This document shows, in pieces, positions 34,730 to 46,644 of a DNA stretch of 64,000 nucleotides. Within the stretch, counting starts at the first letter, position 1; every line of letters starts with the position of its first letter. A program made the translations under genes and the position numbers. The notes under the pieces were generated by a model. That model was not told the DNA's origin, searched no databases, and worked only from the letters and a program-made list of their open reading frames with translations. The stretch is from Poronia punctata (taxonomy: Eukaryota > Ascomycota > Sordariomycetes > Xylariales > Xylariaceae): assembly GCA_022579005.1 (NCBI GenBank), contig MU401455.1, positions 186,001 through 250,000 on the forward strand. The letters run 5' to 3'.

Positions 34730-35998
34730 ATGTTGCTCCCGCTTATATGTGCCGCCACGGGTTTCGCGACCGGGGCTCTAGCGCGAACATGTGGCAAAGA
34801 TAAAGTCGAAAACTTGATCGTCTTTGGCGATAGCTATACTGACGAAGGTCGTCTGAACTATTTCTTCGGCACGGGAGGAGTCCCACCTCCTCCTGGCACC
34901 TACATCCCGACCCCTAATGTTACTGCCGGGGGAGGCTTCTCCTGGCCATATCATGCGTCGCAGAAGCTTGGGGCCAAGACGTACAATTATGCCGGTAAAG
35001 CGCAGGATATTCTTTTGGTCGCCGCTTCATTGCAGAGACTAATCTAGAACTTACCTAGTCGGCGGCGCTGCCTGCTCAAACGACATCGTGTACCGCTATA
35101 TCGACGCATTGGACGACTCGTTCCCATCCGTGATAGACTACGAGGTCCCGGCTTTCAAAGCCGACGTGGAATACGCCAGCACGACCAATACTTCGTTCTT
35201 CCGCAATCGCACGGCAGACAACTCCGTGTACACGCTCTGGATCGGCACCAACGACTTTAGGAACGGCGGCTTCCTAAATGCCGAACAGGTCCCGGGAAAA
35301 ACAATCCCCGACTTCATCGATTGCGTGTGGTCGGTGTTTGACGAGATATACAGCACGGGTGGAAGACGGTTCGCCCTATTCACGCAGGCTCCCCTAGAGG
35401 TATCGCCGATCTATGCTGCCATTGAGCACGGGGGGTCGGGCGACGTGGACTACTGGCCGGACAAGTCGACGTATAACACGACCGATTACGAGGAGAGAAT
35501 GCGCGAGTATACGCTAAGCGTTAATGTCATCTTCGAGTACGGCGTCCCGTTCCAGCTGCTTGTGAAGAAGCGGTGGCCTGGTGCTTCTTTCGTCCTCTTC
35601 GATACTCACCAGATTATCCTTGATATTCGAAATGCGCCTGAGAAGTACTTGGATCCTCCCGGACATGTCGACGATTACTACTATACTTGCCCGGATCCCT
35701 ATACGACGGATGGATGTACCGAGTCCGAGGATCCGCTTTCCAGCTTCTTGTGGTAAGATCTAGACTCTGCCGAGGATATTATCCCACCTTTCGATTATTC
35801 GTTTGAGCGTGTGCTGAGACCTGTGTGTTATAGGTATGATTCTTTACACCCTTCAGCTAGGGCAGGTCAGTTATCCCTTCATATATTGATCCATTGCCGA
35901 TGTTGTTACTTATCCTAGCTGCAGACGAGATAATTGGGACAGAGTTGGCCAAGGCGTTGGAAGGCAAGTCGCCTTATGGAACTTATTACCATTCTTGA
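34730..35998 (+). CDS. Secreted SGNH/GDSL esterase (CE16-like)
   Basis: Exons 34730-34994, 35059-35752, 35834-35865 and 35919-35998 give 356 aa. A signal peptide spans about residues 1-18. Block I is FGDSYTDEG with catalytic Ser35, block III is IGTNDF, and block V is YDSLHP with Asp322 and His325, completing the SGNH triad. The triad Asp and His sit on the 32-nt third exon, so the short exon is essential. Layout and length match fungal CE16-type acetylesterases and related GDSL lipases that deacetylate plant polysaccharides or short esters outside the cell. Substrate cannot be told. The start used is the first ATG (34730), which leads directly into the signal peptide. The protein may act on plant material like the AA9 enzyme, but the two genes are 22 kb apart and not clustered. 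Confidence 0.92.
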
Positions 35999-36422
35999 AT
36001 GGTGTATATAATATTAAAGTATTGTCTGTACATATACATACGTCTATGGACGACGGATAAATAATTCGATCTAGATTAAGTTTCGTAACTAGAGAATGCA
36101 GTTTCCTACTCGTAAATGTCCATATAAATGCATTGGAAGGTTTTAAGGCTACCTACCTAAGGTACTCATCGCGAATCGCGAACTAGAGTGCAGATGTCAG
36201 CAGCTGACAACTAATCGAAAAGCCCACAGTAAATTCTCCCGACGGAGATAACACTTTTGACGGAGCACTTCGCTCGGGCGTCAGGGGGAACCAGCACATT
36301 GAATTTACAATAATAAAATGCTATGAAGACGCCCACTCGAAAATGCTAGCTACCGGCTCTCCTTTGCCGGGTAATTTGTCTTCTCCTCATAGCGTGGGGT
36401 GATTTATCACGCGACCGGTTCG
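35999..36422. other. Intergenic, 424 bases
   Basis: 3' side of the esterase gene and promoter of the next gene. TACTCGTA occurs at 36107, and CAGCAGCTG lies within a small palindrome near 36195-36210. No gene. Confidence 0.6.
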
Positions 36423-37496
36423 ATGTCCGCTCAGAATGGGCATGGCGCTTCAGTTGTCCCAACCAGAAGAAATCTGGTGACACTGATCATCACCACATCG
36501 CCAACCCCATCGGCACCATCGACCGATCTAATTTCTGACATTATTGATTCATTAAAAACACACTGTCCGGCATTACTCTCTTGCCGAGTCATCGTGGTAT
36601 TAGATGGCTTCGACCGCGTTGGAGAGTGTAACCGTCTGAAGAAGGGCCAGGTCACTGCTGAAGGCGCACGAGTCGTCGAGCTCTACAAGGTCAACGTCAA
36701 GGAACTCGTTCTGAGAGAATTCTACCCTGGCGAGGGAGACGGCCAAGTACACTTGATCCATGGTCAGAGCCTTGCCGAATATGGATCTCCACACGCAGCC
36801 GAAAATGAGATCCCCCTCTTTACCTCGCAGACCGCAGACGGACGGGTGACTTTCATAGAGCCTGCCGGGCGATTGGGCTTTGGTCTTGCGGTACGGTCTG
36901 CTCTGAGGATGGTCGAGACACCTTACGTCTGGATTCAGCAGCACGATTGGCCTTTGGTTCGAGATATCCCTCTAGGCCCCCTGTTGGAAGTCATGCGAGC
37001 CTCCGAGGCAGATGACAGCGTACCTGTGAAATACGTCTGTCTCCCGGCGATAAGAATGCTCTCGTATGCCATCTCAGCCCACGTGATTCGATTCCCCATG
37101 CTCCGAGAGTTGACGGCCAAGCTCAAACGAGACTTCACCCCAGCATCACAGCCCGGTGTCAGCGTCCCCTTGACGCCCCTATTCTTCTGGCATGATAAAC
37201 CGCATATTGCGTCCACTGCGCATTACCTTGCCCGCATCTTCCCTAGTCGTCTTGCCATAGCCAGGGGTGACTTTATCGAGGATCATATCGGCCAGCGGGC
37301 GCGGGCGCAGATGAAAGAGGGCGATTGGAAGAAATGGGCTTGTTGGCTGTATTATCCTGAGGACGGGAAGGAGGTCTGCTTGCGACATCGGCATGGACGG
37401 AAGTGGAGAGGTACCGAGGCTGAGATGGGAGAGAAGGCGCATTTTCTTCAGATGAAGATTGACAAGGACAGCAGTGAAATGGAACAATCGTGTTGA
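36423..37496 (+). CDS. Glycosyltransferase-like protein, intronless
   Basis: A single exon of 357 aa from ATG 36423. The N-terminal half alternates strands and helices (LVTLIITTSP, then CRVIVVLDGFD) like a nucleotide-sugar-binding GT-A fold. A histidine-aspartate step occurs at residues 172-176 in VWIQQHDWPLV, where GT2-like enzymes have metal-binding acidic residues. The C-terminal half contains RGDFIEDHIGQRAR and a basic segment. No signal peptide or membrane segment is seen, so it is probably cytosolic. I do not recognise a named family with certainty; a GT2-like fold is an inference from pattern. The coding frame itself is convincing by length and composition. Confidence 0.7.
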   Translation: MSAQNGHGASVVPTRRNLVTLIITTSPTPSAPSTDLISDIIDSLKTHCPALLSCRVIVVLDGFDRVGECNRLKKGQVTAEGARVVELYKVNVKELVLREFYPGEGDGQVHLIHGQSLAEYGSPHAAENEIPLFTSQTADGRVTFIEPAGRLGFGLAVRSALRMVETPYVWIQQHDWPLVRDIPLGPLLEVMRASEADDSVPVKYVCLPAIRMLSYAISAHVIRFPMLRELTAKLKRDFTPASQPGVSVPLTPLFFWHDKPHIASTAHYLARIFPSRLAIARGDFIEDHIGQRARAQMKEGDWKKWACWLYYPEDGKEVCLRHRHGRKWRGTEAEMGEKAHFLQMKIDKDSSEMEQSC

Positions 37497-38919
37497 ATGA
37501 TCCATGTTTTCGCTCTGCCTTTGTGACTATAATGCCGGACCCTAACCCAGCTCAGAAGTAGGTCAAGAAGCCTGATGGCACAGATATCAGTACGGATTTT
37601 AGAGATTGCGGGTATATCAGTGCGCCGGGTAGCGCAGCTGCAAAGGGAGGTTATACTTTTATGTTGCGGCTGCCAAGAATCTCTAAAGGGGCTGAGGCCA
37701 TTTGGATCATCTTGTATTGACCACTACCTTACATGTACGTAGAAGGATAGTAGAGTGTTGCTTTTGGAAAACCTGGAAGATGATTTGTCTTGCTCTCGTT
37801 GCGAGTGTATCAAGTCAATGACCAAGTGTATATTACGTTCATAGGCAGTCTTGCACGTAGACTTCCATATCCTACGTTAGGAGACACCAATACCTATCTT
37901 GTAAGTACATGTAGGTGCGATTTATTCCAGGTTGGATATATCAGGTATTGTTCATTGCCACGCCAAGGCTACTTCTTCGATGTCTTTCCTTAGAACTGGT
38001 CGTGCTGGTCGTTCTTGCCAAGTTTACAGGTTAGAGCAGTTTTGTACATTGTAAAAGGGAACTACATGTGTGTATTGTCCCTTTCTCCTTTACGATCGCT
38101 GCGTTCAGGCACACATTCACGCTGTAGCAGCTTATATCGAACATACATCCATGATATCAATAACTAGCGTGCCTTCCTTTCAAGAAGCAGGAAACAAATA
38201 GGGCTACCAGCTTAGGGTATATCTTCGCTTCCGAATGTTGGCACCACGTACTAGTATTAGAAATATCATTGTGAATAAAATTTTCAGAATCACAACTCCA
38301 GGAAACTCATCGGCCTCTCTTCTCCCTTCCCATCTCTTCCTACCAAGCCTTCTTCTTCTCCCTCTTTTGAGCCTCACGCATTAATATCACTGGCATTACG
38401 CTTCAACAGTGCTCGTATATCTCCGTGACTGCTAATTGCAGTGTCCAAAAGGTAAGTCAAATTCTCTTTTCTCTTCAAAAACTTTCCTCTCTATCAGCTG
38501 GGTTTCCTTGTTCTTCTATTCTCATGGCATCGGCATCCTTATGTTTTGCCTGTTCTCAACCATCTCTGGGATAGTAGACAACAAGACAACAACTCCATAA
38601 CCACCTCTCCCTCTCTGTTTTCTACCTTCCTATCCCTCTTTTTCTTCTTTGATTCCATAGCGCACCCTCACACCTTTCCACTACGCATATATCTACAACT
38701 CCCAAGAGGTACATCGCCATCTCTTCTCTCCTCTAGTATTTCCCTATTCCTACCTTTCTTTTTTATTCTTAGGACCTAAATATTGCATCCTAGGCCTCGA
38801 ACCTAACCACTACGCCTGTAGAACTGCGACCGTAACTAACACACACAAGTATAGAAAAACCAGGTGCACGCATCGAACCAGTTCTGGTCTCTCCTGAGCA
38901 CACAGGCTTTCAAGAAAAG
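37497..38919. other. Intergenic and F-box gene upstream region
   Basis: The first 800 bases are plain spacer. From about 38300 the sequence becomes pyrimidine-rich and contains repeated donor- and acceptor-like sites, such as an acceptor preceded by GCTAAT at 38428-38441 followed 10 bases later by gtaagt. It is probably the spliced 5' leader of the F-box gene. Confidence 0.4.
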
Positions 38920-39011
38920 GTACATTGTCACAACTCCTCTCGTCTTATATCTTCCTATCGCCTTTCTTTTGATTGTTACAGCACTGACGGGTCCTTACTA
39001 ACACCATACAG
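38920..39011 (+). promoter_or_regulatory. Likely 5'-leader intron of the F-box gene
   Basis: A 92-nt candidate intron begins with gtacat and ends in catacag. It contains a perfect TACTAAC branch site 14 bases before the acceptor. It lies about 140 bases ahead of the F-box start codon. Transcript data would be needed to prove use. Confidence 0.55.
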
Positions 39012-39154
39012 AACTCATCTATCTATAACGTTCTTTGCCTATCAAGGCATAATAATAACCACCCTTCTCTTTCAAGCCTTGTTGGAAGAGACTTCTGGTA
39101 ATATAACCTCTTCAACCAAGCAACGTTCATCTTGGCTAACATGGATGTAGGACA

Positions 39155-40471
39155 ATGGATAACCCAGAGGGCGACGTCCACAGGGACGTGAATAATGCAG
39201 ACAATGCGGCACATAACGAACATGATAACCAGGCCCATAATCAAGACATCGTAACTCCTAACCAAGGAGTTAATCAAGAAGTCATCCTAAGCCACCAAGC
39301 AGATGGCAACCCTGATGACCAAGAGGGCACTGAAAACCAGCCCAAAAGATGTATGATTATGCAACTCCCGGATGAGACTCTCCTAAAAATCGCCCAACTC
39401 GCCCACGGCCGCTACTTCCATCCCTTTGATGCCATAAATTATATAGCGGCAAACAACGAAACGGTGAGGAACATGCGCCTAACCTGCCGCCGGCTCAGCA
39501 ATATTGGCGGAGAAGTTCTATTTCGCGAGGTCTTTGTCACGCTAAACACAACCTCCATGCAGAGGTTTATATACCTCTCCTCAAGCACCCTCTCCCATCA
39601 CGTGCGCACCGTCAATATTCAAACACGAACAACGGACAACTATTCAGCCATGAATCCGCTGAACTTTGCCAACAGCGCCAGCGTGGAATTCTCCAGCAAT
39701 GTTGGAGCGGCTCGTGATCGCGGCAACCCTATCATACAGGAGAGACTCAGCCAGGCAGAGGAAGATGCCTCGTCCGAAGATAGCCACACGGCAACAGTCG
39801 GACCCCACGATGATTTAGGTCTGGACCTGCCCGATGGCGCACGTATCGGTTCCAATGAGGAACATAGCTTGAATCGCATGGTAGCAAATTGCACAACACA
39901 AATGGCACGTTTTGAGGGGTTGACTCTTGAAGAAATGTTGAATCATGATGGTGCGCCTGAATATTTCAAGGAATTGCTCCGCAATTTCAAGAGGTATGAA
40001 CGACGGCATGTTTCAAGAGTCCAGCGGCTTATGGAGCATGATACCTATGATAAAGTTGGCAAGGCGATTGCCAGACTCCAGGGATTGAGAGTTGTTCGGT
40101 TCCTGGACGTCGGCGCTTTTCCAGACCGTGTGCCGGAGAATGAGCCAACTCTTTATGACGTGGTTGAGAACCCGGATTTACTATTCAGGCGCCATCGCAT
40201 GCGATTACTCAGAGGTGCCACAACTGGGTCGAATCCTCATACAGATACGAGAGATGTAAGTGATGCCTTTTTACAAAGGATCACTTTCCACTCGCTGATC
40301 GTTGAACGGCTGGGAGTAACCATAGAGGAGTTCGAGGGGAATCCGCCCCTTGGCTTGGGTTACATCAGTTACACACTCAACGAATACAAGCAAATCTACT
40401 ACGATTTGTTGGAGGCAGGCTTCTCGGATGACGACTCCTCAGATGAGGACGGCCCCTCAAATGAGGAATAA
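39155..40471 (+). CDS. F-box protein
   Basis: A single-exon frame of 438 aa from ATG 39155. Residues about 69-125 form an F-box: MQLPDETLLKIAQLA, then NMRLTCRRLSNIGGEVLFRE. F-box proteins bind Skp1 and recruit substrates to SCF ubiquitin ligases. The first 65 residues are hydrophilic, rich in Asn, Gln, Asp and His, and probably disordered. The region after the F-box has no clear LRR or WD repeats, so the substrate-binding part is of unknown type, and the tail is acidic (DDDSSDEDGPSNEE). Many F-box genes of this shape are lineage-specific in Sordariomycetes. The gene is convergent with the GT90 gene, with about 800 bases between stop codons. Confidence 0.8.
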   Translation: MDNPEGDVHRDVNNADNAAHNEHDNQAHNQDIVTPNQGVNQEVILSHQADGNPDDQEGTENQPKRCMIMQLPDETLLKIAQLAHGRYFHPFDAINYIAANNETVRNMRLTCRRLSNIGGEVLFREVFVTLNTTSMQRFIYLSSSTLSHHVRTVNIQTRTTDNYSAMNPLNFANSASVEFSSNVGAARDRGNPIIQERLSQAEEDASSEDSHTATVGPHDDLGLDLPDGARIGSNEEHSLNRMVANCTTQMARFEGLTLEEMLNHDGAPEYFKELLRNFKRYERRHVSRVQRLMEHDTYDKVGKAIARLQGLRVVRFLDVGAFPDRVPENEPTLYDVVENPDLLFRRHRMRLLRGATTGSNPHTDTRDVSDAFLQRITFHSLIVERLGVTIEEFEGNPPLGLGYISYTLNEYKQIYYDLLEAGFSDDDSSDEDGPSNEE

Positions 40472-40642
40472 ATCGTGGTTAATTGATGGACGGTATTTGC
40501 AATGTTTTGCAAGGGGCTTTTGTTGTCGTTGGTTTTCTTCGCCCCCTTTCCCGGTATGGTCTGATTTGCATGACCATTCTCTCTCAAACCTGGCACCGAG
40601 AGGAACGTTTATTTCTTGATTTTCTGCTCTGCTCTCCTGTTT

Positions 40643-40674
40643 CCCGGCGTCCCGGCGTCCCGGCGTCCCGGCGT
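40643..40674 (+). repeat. CCCGGCGT octamer repeat
   Basis: Four perfect tandem copies of CCCGGCGT followed by a partial fifth, in non-coding spacer. Confidence 0.9.
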
Positions 40675-40879
40675 CCCGACTTCATGGATGGACAGCATTT
40701 CGGGGAAAATCGTTGCAATGGGCGTAGAGGAAGTCTGGGATTTGATGACAAAGATGAATGATGGCGGGGCGCAATACGTCTTTGAGGTTACGAAGGAAGA
40801 TGACGGTACAGCACTGCCAGCTGACCGAATTTGTCTGTTATTCGGCGTTTTTGCACCTACCATTCTCCCGTTACTCCCG

Positions 40880-41004
40880 AAAGGATTTTTGAGACTTCCT
40901 GAGACGGTTGTGTTTGTCTGCTGGTTTTTCGGTTCGGCAGAAAGGAGTTTCGAGACTTCCGGAAGATACCCATGTTTTTTGCCTGCTGCATTTCAGTTCA
41001 GCAG
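40880..41004 (+). repeat. Imperfect tandem duplication of about 62 bases
   Basis: Copy one (40880-40940) and copy two (40941-41004) both begin AAAGGA and share GAGACTTCC, a TGTTT- or TTTT-rich middle, CTGCTG and an end GTTC-GGCAG or GTTC-AGCAG. Copies have diverged by substitutions and small indels, so the duplication is old. Confidence 0.6.
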
Positions 41005-41286
41005 AAGAGAGGGCGTTTGTTTGTTTTCGTCGTCTCTTGATACCCGGTTCCGCGCTCGGTCGGTTTACATAATGAGGTAGACTCTGTAATAAAGGAAGGG
41101 GGGGGGGAAAGTCATGATTGTAAGATAGTTGCACGAAAAAGAGAGAATTCTACCCGTGTTGCCAAAGTCTCATCGTAACGAATAGAATAACGTGAGAAAC
41201 ATGCATTCCCAACCAACCTACATGAAAACCAGATAACCACACACATATTTTATACAACAAATATCCCGAAAGTAGAAAGCGAGAGA

Positions 41287-44023
41287 TTATCCCAAATCAA
41301 AGCTCATAGCCGGCCTATCAGGATCCTGCACCCTGGCCAACTCCAACAACAAGCGATACACATAAACCGCCATATCAATTTCCCTCATCGCCTTCCCAAA
41401 CCACCTCCTCCCCTGTTCCGCAATCTTCTTGGCATGCAATTGTCCACTCTCCGTAGACGTCAAATAATGCACCAATTCCGGCAACTCGTCCATACTCAAA
41501 CTAACAGGGACGTAATGAATCCACGGCAAAAGCCGATCATCATGCCATTCGCGAAATATCGTCTGTTTCAGAGGTGTGGATTTCGATGTTAATAACTTGT
41601 AATACCGTCCACTTATCCCGTTCCCGTCGATATCGAAAACCAATCGCGATTGCAAAGGTCGGGAGGCCTCGGCCCATGGCTTTTGATGGAAATACGCGCG
41701 TTGATCACGACATGAGCGCGGCTCGCATTGGAAGATGCGTGCGAAAGCTACGTTGTATAATCTGCTGTTTAGGAAGGACGAGGATATTCGGCTGACGAGG
41801 CCCTTGTTGGCTTCGCGAAGATATTGGTATGGACGATGGTGTTGTTGTAAGTTTTGCGCCATCTCGACGAAGCGTTGGCGGTGGAATAGTCGCCAGTCAT
41901 GATCGTCCTTGCTGGCGCGTCCGCCCGTGTTGGAACCTGCCCAGTAGAGGTTGTTGTGTTTCTCTTCCCACGGTATGTCCTTCCCGCTCCCGCCATCGTA
42001 TCTGAAGTTGGGGTCTTGTGTGTATGCTGCCAGGGGGTAGAGGATGTCGCCCATGGTTGAAGGTGCGGCGGTGGAGAGGACGGGGATTATCCCCTCGATG
42101 AGTCTGAGGGATTCGGGCGCGAGAAGGAATCCGTGCATCTGGTTGTATTCGGGGTGCGTGCAGAGGTCTAGGGCGGATTTGCGGGAGCGGATGAATGGTA
42201 AGCCGTATGTTTCGATGGGGGTTATTGTGTTTGATGTTGTTGTTGTTGTTGATGTTGATGTAAGGGATGAGCAGTGTTTGGTTAGGGTTTCCCATGATGG
42301 TTGGCCTGCTAGGTTGGTGATGTTGAGATTGACATTGCTCGGATCGGGCGGGATGAGGACGGCGGGCTCGTCTAGATGGTTGATGAGGAGTTTGACGTTT
42401 AGGGATAGAGAGGGGAGTTTCCGGATCATGTGGTCGAAGAATCTCGACACGTCCCTGTCGAAGCTGCGGCGCGGATGGCTGCAATATGTCCTGCTCGGAT
42501 GGCCCGCTAGTGTGCAGCGCCATAGCTCGTGTTCTGGCAGGCTGTATGCCCGCGTCATGAGATCGAGAACCTCCTGCCCGCTGATCCTCAGAAATGGCTT
42601 GATGCTCTCGGTTATCGTGTCGAATTCGTCGATGATGGGCGATTGGTGGGACTTGGCAAAGTTGTACCATTCCTCGAAACCGTACGGCGGGTCGTAGCCG
42701 TATCGGCGCTGGTACTCGTCGTAGGCGGCCGAGAAGGAATTCGATTGGTTCTCGAGCATCTTGTCAAAGTCGAATTTGGCTTCGTTGATGAGGATCTCCA
42801 CCGGGTGGTTTTCCATATGAGTCACTCCCGATGACCGGGAGGAATTGATAGCCATCAGATTGGCAAGATACGGAAGTACGGGAACGAGGGCTGCGGCCCA
42901 GAGCATCGATCTCGTCCTGGCTTGTTTTGGGAGCATGTCTACGGTCTGGCCTAGAGCTAGTAGGGAGGCCGAAACATTGAATATGGCGCGGATGCCCGTC
43001 TCTTGGCTGAACGGGCTGCGAGTTGCCAAGAGACTGAAGGTGCTGGCCATGGTGGCAGTCGACCAGGAAGAATGTTGCGCCTAGAAACATAAGCCGATTA
43101 GTTCGGAGCGTGGTAAGCCACACAGGGAAATGTTACATACCAACTGTACCGCGGAATACCACGCGAGAGCCTTGGCTACTCCTGAAGCTACTGTTCTAAA
43201 AACGTTGATGCTGGGAAAGCCGAGCACAACGGACTCCACTCCCAACATGACGGCCAGAGTCGCCGCTACACGAAAGGAGAGAGGCCGAAGGGCAGCTTCG
43301 ATATCAAAAGTCTCGATGGATTTCGGGAGTCTCTCGCTCCGCGTACCTAGCAGGGTATAGGCGATCAGGAGGGCAGAGACTGGCACCAGAGACAGACCAT
43401 AGCCAAAGGGATCCCATGGCGACAGCGTGAAAACTGCAAAGATGGCGGATAGAGTCGCCCCTATCGTGGTGTTTGCCAACCGGAAGAAGATGGATCCATG
43501 GGATTCAATAGGCGAGACACCGTATTGGAGCCATCTTTGGCTTATAAGAAGCAGAGGGACCAATAGTGGCTATATACTGAGCGTCAGCGTTCATGATGCA
43601 TGACTTGTATATATATATATGGATAGTTATGTTACTCACAAACAAGACAATAATGTCTCTTTCTGACCTGAAAACACTGCATATGGCAATACATATTGCC
43701 ACTATCCATATAGACGACACGGGAACATCTCCGCTCCCACTGGCTGCCGCCGGTTTGCTGCTGTCGTGGGACGGCAAGGTCCCATCATGTCTATCAAGGC
43801 CAAGAAGTCGTTGGTGATTCGCCTTGTCGAATATCAACGGTAGAAATATCCAACACAATAACTCCGAGGCAATCTCGGTTTGTCGAGAGCCTAGGTAATG
43901 TGCGGCTACACCGCAGACAAGAGCAGCCCCGGCCGACCAGGTAAGAGGGTCAACGGTTCGGGTTGTACTCGTACTCAGGGGTTCTAGCCCCTGCCGCCGG
44001 CCAGCTTTCCAGGTCTGGGACAT
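41287..44023 (-). CDS. GT90 / CAP10-type glycosyltransferase with multi-spanning N-terminus
   Basis: Exons 44023-43640, 43569-43141 and 43080-41287 (introns of 70 and 60 nt, all phase 0) give 868 aa. The first about 300 residues have many hydrophobic segments (for example WIVAICIAICSVF and LAVMLGVESVVLGF), so the protein is anchored in the ER or Golgi by several helices. The rest is a CAP10-like domain (GT90): YNFAKSHQSPIIDEFD, LWRCTLAGHP, NLYWAGSNTGGR and the block ending in RLVFDIDGNGISGRYY. The family includes cryptococcal capsule-linked CAP10 and the beta-1,2-xylosyltransferase Cxt1. Here a role in cell-wall or secreted-glycan modification is likely; donor and acceptor are unknown. A homonucleotide-like TGTTGT run encodes a short Thr/Ser-rich insert near 42240. 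Family call firm, exon joins well supported by frame and open reading. Confidence 0.9.
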
Positions 44024-46043
44024 GCCGGGTATAGAGCAAAACAAAATACGGGTGATCTCGATTTGAGACTGGAATTAATCATTTTCCCTCCCAAGAAATC
44101 AATCTACGTACCCCTCAGTTTTATTGAGAGTCTGTAAACCTGTCGCGAAGTCTGTGGTGGAATATGACGGTTTTGCTAGGTTTCGTGGCGGACTAGATCT
44201 ACGCTTTCAGCCCGACTAGGCCAAGCCAGCCAAATTGGCTAGCAAGGAATAATTTCGTTGGAATATCTCTTCTTCATTTGTTAACCAGTCCCTCGTCCGA
44301 TTTTCCAAGACGAGCTAAGCATTGCCAAGAAAATCCATCAATATGGAACCCCCCAATGGGGCGATCAGTTGCCTCAATAGACTGTGGATGGGGCCCGTAA
44401 TTTGAGAAAAGCCGGGTCGTCTCCAGACAATCAGTAATCTAGAAAAAGAAACTGCCCTGATTCAGTCACACCCCCATATCTAAAAATCCGACAATGCCTG
44501 ACAGGTGACGGCCTGATGTGTGCCTCAGATCTGACTGACTTTATAATCTGTGTGCCTGTGCTCGTAGCATACGAGTACGGGTATTGGTATAGTTGACATA
44601 TCGAATCATGTGCACGTATATCTACTCGTAGTACAAGCACAGGTCTCTGTACCAGCAAACATCAAGACCGAGTGCCAGCAAGACATTCCGCTTGCCTGGA
44701 CTTGGGCTGATTATAGCATAATAGGTATTGCTTTCAGATATGAAACCTGGGGCAGCAGCAGTATATAACTGCTTGTAGGTATTACACATAGTGCTGTTGC
44801 TGACCAACATGTAGGATATGCAATGGTTTCCATCCATCTTCCCGTCGTCGATAATTTCGCATAGGTATTCAAGCTTTGTGGTCCAGGGGTGTGTAAGAGA
44901 AATTTACCCGATGTAACACATGTTGTTGTTCCTGACAGAGGAAAGAAAGGCATGTGCCACGTTTCTGCTTGGTGAATATGTATAGTTGCATATTGACTGA
45001 TAAGAACATCAATTCAAGGGATTGTAAGACTGCCGCATATTAGTCAACCACCGGGGCACGGCGCGCACGTACCTATCATACGAGTATGGAGGAAGTCGAA
45101 ACAGGTGAGCGCTCAGGGGAGAGTATATACGGGTGCTCTACACACTACCTATGGTCCAGCTTGTTCTCACATTACGTGCTGTTGAGAGCTCGGCGGCGTA
45201 TAGTATGATTTTGTCGGCGAAAAGTCTGGCTGGATATAATGCAGTGACAGACGAAAGACTCCACGGTGTTCGGCATCGCTATGATATAGGGAGAGTGTGG
45301 CTAAGTATGTAGTTAAGCAACCCGACCGAGAGCCGGAATAGAAGCTAAAGTTATTATATGGTCATCATATACTCCATATATGTACGCAGTAAGGAAACAC
45401 CGAGCTAGTTAGTTGGTCGGCTCACCAAAGACTTTGAGGTCCGAAGAAAGGGCTGCGAAAATTAAGGTAGCCATATGCAACGCCACCTCCGAATGCACCA
45501 ATACTTCAAGTTCGGGCAGCGACGTTTCCTGCGGCCGCCGGTTCGTTTCAAGTCCCAATTACCTAAGGTAATCTTGGAAGTTGGAAGAAAGAAACTGTGC
45601 TCGCGAAGGACCTTCCCTGGCAGCGCAGCGGGCCGCTCCCGCCCGTCTTGTCTTTGATCCGTACTTACCACAAGACGTCAAGGTCTTATAGTTCGCACAG
45701 GAACATCAACAGAGCTTGTTTGTATTGAAGTCACCACCGTGGGAAACCGATGGCCCCTGCCCACGATTCTGTGCCTACCTACCAAACTGTTGTAGAAAAT
45801 GCAACTGCGATGAAGTCGAGGAGATACATGTACTTATTTCTACGTTCCGGCCATAACATGTCCTCTCCTTCATGGCCCCAAACCTCCCAATATTCTGCTT
45901 TCATTCCGCTGAAAAAACACCAAAACATCCGTTCTTCCACATATCCGTCCGAGGTGCAACATTATATATCCTCGTAGACCATCGCATTCACATCTCTCTT
46001 GGTTAGCACATATTTTTACCTACCACCACCAATAATAACCACA
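44024..46043. other. Intergenic, 2.0 kb
   Basis: Promoter of the minus-strand GT90 gene on the left and of the small membrane-protein gene on the right. TACTCGTA-type words at 44570, 44623 and 45079. Two overlapping antisense frames near 45462-45671 are mirror shadows without domain content. No gene is supported. Confidence 0.55.
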
Positions 46044-46644
46044 ATGATGAGATCGACGACCCACGAAGAAGGTGGCTGCTGCACCAGGTATGGGCTCCCT
46101 GGGATCACAGAAATCAACTCATCAGGTAAGATAAGCCCGCCACGATTTCCCAAATCTCTCACAGTAATTATATTATTTCTAACGTGCAATACTTACCTAC
46201 TTATCCTAGATGGCGCCAACGACGCACACCCGCATCAGCAGTCTCAAGCCCCAGGATATGATAATACCCACAGCAACACACGTGGTGGTATCCCTGAATA
46301 TGATGTCGAAAGAGATGGTAAGTTTAAACCAACCACACGGCCAAAATTTTTATGGGTTTTTTTTGTTCTGACCCTCTTCTCTCTACGTAGCTGACTCGAT
46401 CCCCCATTATACGCGAGAACACTTGCATAAACTGTCGCAGGGGCTTGGAACCCGGCTCGGAGGCATCGATCATTCGCTCGCTCAGGGCGGTCACGGAGCC
46501 GGCACCGGGAAGCGTAGCAATGCGGCACGGGCTCTCAAGGCCTTGTACTACACCATGCTGCTGCTCGGCATCATCTGGGCCATTATTTCTATTGTCAGCC
46601 TCATCTCTCTCCTTTCACGACGCAGGCACAGATACCGGTATTGA
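46044..46644 (+). CDS. Small single-pass membrane protein, 147 aa
   Basis: Exons 46044-46125, 46210-46317 and 46391-46644 give 147 aa. All three joins keep frame (phase 1 each), and the acceptors are normal. The N-terminal two thirds are hydrophilic, rich in Gly, His, Asp and Asn. A single hydrophobic helix (YYTMLLLGIIWAIISIVSLI) lies close to the C-terminus and is followed by the very basic end SRRRHRYRY. No signal peptide is present, so it would insert as a tail-anchored-like protein. Two adjacent ATG codons (46044 and 46047) could both serve as start. I do not recognise the family; similar small fungal proteins are usually annotated as hypothetical. The exon structure is a prediction. Confidence 0.7.

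Larger units (their letters stand above)
40472..41286. other. Convergent 3' intergenic with two repeat types
   Basis: Between the stop codons of the F-box and GT90 genes. It contains an 8-nt tandem repeat (40643-40674), a duplicated block of about 62 bases (40880-41004) and a run of nine or more G near 41098. A frame of 154 codons crosses these repeats but lacks an early ATG and is not believed. Confidence 0.6.

Noticed and set aside
37600..37650. Possible tRNA or hairpin RNA near GCGCCGGGTAGCGCAGC
   Set aside because: No B-box and no terminator; only a short stem.
40616..41080. 154-codon frame after the F-box gene
   Set aside because: It starts at a TTG, runs through tandem repeats and has no domain.
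41897..42697. Frames of 257 and 217 codons overlapping the GT90 exon
   Set aside because: Both overlap the third GT90 exon in other frames and contain repeat-driven Asn/His or Val/Asp runs.
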